DNA from: Rhodocyclaceae bacterium
Lineage (GTDB): Bacteria > Pseudomonadota > Gammaproteobacteria > Burkholderiales > Rhodocyclaceae
Length of the DNA stretch: 36,147 nt
Assembly: GCA_022072095.1 (NCBI GenBank)
Contig: JAJVIJ010000010.1
Coordinates: 1-36,147 of the forward strand
Reading direction: 5' to 3'
Shown: positions 35,006 through 36,147 of the stretch, one piece after another
How the letters are laid out: each line of letters starts with the position of its first letter
Numbering within the stretch: position 1 is the first letter of the stretch
Made by a program: the position numbers and the translations under genes
Notes under the pieces: generated by a model
Database searches by the model: none
Seen by the model: only the letters and a program-made list of their open reading frames with translations
Told to the model about the DNA's origin: nothing

Positions 35006-36147
35006 ATGAACCGAACACGCCGCATGCATCAACCCAAACCCAGGGCGTTGCGCCTGACCGTGCTGGCCGCAGCCGTCGCCAGCCTCGCCGCGCCCACTTC
35101 CGCTGCCGACTTCACCTGGACCACCGGCGATTTCGGCGGCGCCATCGCCCCTTCGCCGTTGCTGGCGGGCGACACCCTCACCATCGACTCAGGCGGTACC
35201 AAGCGCTTCGTCGGCGGCGCCTTCACCAACCAGGGCACGGTCGTCTGGCTCAACGACAACCTGCAGGGCGGCAACAGTGCCAGCGTCAGCAACGCAGGGC
35301 TGTGGGATGCGCGCAGCGACACCACCAGTCTCAGCTACAACTTCGGCGGCCAGCCCACCTTCACCAACACCGGAATCTTCCGCAAGAGCGGCGGCAGCGG
35401 CAACACCACCGTTGGCAGTTGGGCCTTCATCAATGACGGCGGCACGCTGGATGCGCAGAGCGGCACGCTGCTGTTCAACGGCGGCTCGGCCTTCTTCAAT
35501 GCCGGCAGTCGCTTCACCGGTGCCGGCGCCGTCAACATCGCCAGCCATGCCAGCTTCAGCGGCGGCTTTCGCGCCGACAACCTGCTGTTCAGCGGTGGCA
35601 GCTTCACCGGCAGCGCCGCCAGCTTCGATGGCGGTGTCGCCAGCAGCGCCGGTGCCGCCACCTGGCAGGGCGGCGACCTGCACGGCAGCTGGACCATTGG
35701 CAGCGACGCAACGCTGACCGCCGTCAATGGCGGCGGCAAGCGGCAGATCGGCGGCAGCCTCGTCAACAACGGTTCCGTGCTGTGGAACAGCAGCGACGCC
35801 TTCCAGGGCGGCAACAGCGGCAGCTTCACCAACAACGCCCTGTTCGATGCCCGGCAGAGCATGGCGATCACCCACAACTTCGGTGGCCAGCCCTCCTTCA
35901 TCAATGCCGCATCCGGCATCGTGCGTGCCAGCAGCGGCGCCACGCTGACCGTGGGGGGTGTCAATCTGCTCAGCAACGGCGGCGAGTTCAACGCGACCAG
36001 CGGCAGCACCATCCTCTACGCCGGCAACTCGGCCACCTTCAACAGCGGCACGCGCTTCACCGGTGATGGCAGCCACACCGTCAGCGGCAACGCTGTGTTT
36101 GTCGGCGACTTCACCGCCGGCGGCAACCTGCGCTTCACCGGCGGCAC
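35006..36147 (+). CDS. Large secreted repeat protein (beta-helix / autotransporter-like), N-terminal part
   Basis: An open frame starts at ATG 35006 and runs off the right edge (380 codons seen). It has a signal peptide (ALRLTVLAAAVASLAAPTSAADF). A Gly/Ser/Asn/Thr-rich, low-charge passenger with many short beta-strand turns follows (FTNQGTVVW, FINDGGTLDAQSGTLLFNGGS, GSRFTGAGAVN), typical of filamentous-haemagglutinin- or autotransporter-type right-handed beta-helices. Two copies of a long unit are visible. NFGGQP recurs exactly 537 bases apart (35339 and 35876), as does the GG-x-KR element (35201 and 35738), giving a repeat of about 179 residues. The function (adhesin, surface or polysaccharide-associated protein) and the anchoring domain lie outside the window. 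Confidence 0.75.
   Translation, partial: MNRTRRMHQPKPRALRLTVLAAAVASLAAPTSAADFTWTTGDFGGAIAPSPLLAGDTLTIDSGGTKRFVGGAFTNQGTVVWLNDNLQGGNSASVSNAGLWDARSDTTSLSYNFGGQPTFTNTGIFRKSGGSGNTTVGSWAFINDGGTLDAQSGTLLFNGGSAFFNAGSRFTGAGAVNIASHASFSGGFRADNLLFSGGSFTGSAASFDGGVASSAGAATWQGGDLHGSWTIGSDATLTAVNGGGKRQIGGSLVNNGSVLWNSSDAFQGGNSGSFTNNALFDARQSMAITHNFGGQPSFINAASGIVRASSGATLTVGGVNLLSNGGEFNATSGSTILYAGNSATFNSGTRFTGDGSHTVSGNAVFVGDFTAGGNLRFTGG

Noticed and set aside
34447-35025. 192-residue minus-strand open frame
   Set aside because: It runs antisense through the decayed segment and the terminator, has no recognisable domain, and its composition looks like reversed non-coding sequence.

Overview
The window is a GC-rich stretch of bacterial chromosome, most likely from a gammaproteobacterium. 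The evidence is the rpsU-dnaG-rpoD macromolecular-synthesis order, a secB next to gpsA, proteobacterial bS21, a 511-residue MurJ and a cbb3-oxidase assembly pair (ccoI/ccoS). I cannot name the genus.

Region 1 (1-13.7 kb) is a copper/silver resistance island. Thirteen consecutive minus-strand genes run from 11476 to beyond the left edge, many overlapping by a few bases: a small unrecognised protein, an outer-membrane TolC-type lipoprotein, a Tat-exported multicopper oxidase, a cupredoxin, a DUF411 protein, a CusF-like chaperone, a Met-rich secreted protein, a DUF2933 membrane protein, an isoprenylcysteine-methyltransferase-like membrane protein, a Cu(I) P1B-ATPase, and a tripartite CusC-CusB-CusA efflux pump (CusA cut by the edge). 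Divergently, cusR-cusS encode the two-component regulator. A 20-bp imperfect palindrome at 11521-11540 resembles a CopR/CusR box. Together these would pump Cu(I) from the cytoplasm, oxidise or bind it in the periplasm, and expel it through the outer membrane.

Region 2 (13.7-17.4 kb) is housekeeping: gpmA (minus), then a membrane-anchored rhodanese, glutaredoxin 3, secB, an SH3-domain protein and gpsA (plus). Region 3 (17.5-18.2 kb) is a brnTA toxin-antitoxin locus whose toxin gene is cut by an in-frame TGA. Region 4 (18.2-23.5 kb) holds a YfcG-type glutathione transferase and rpsU-dnaG-rpoD. Region 5 (23.6-28.0 kb) has a DUF169 protein and a MacA/MacB-like exporter with the ABC ATPase and permease as separate genes. 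The adaptor carries an unusual helical insertion. Region 6 (28.0-33.5 kb) contains ccoS and ccoI (minus), an HSD10-like short-chain dehydrogenase and murJ.

Region 7 (33.5-35.0 kb) is a decayed segment. It contains a truncated coiled-coil/ABC-type ATPase fragment resembling TrlF-family proteins, scrambled sequence and a strong terminator. From 35006 to the right edge runs the 5' end of a large secreted repeat protein built of units of about 179 residues.

No rRNA, tRNA, CRISPR array or intact insertion sequence was seen. I found no clear new system. The best leads are the unusual members of the copper operon, the broken BrnT toxin, the helical insertion in the MacA-like adaptor, and the altered HP motif in CcoI.
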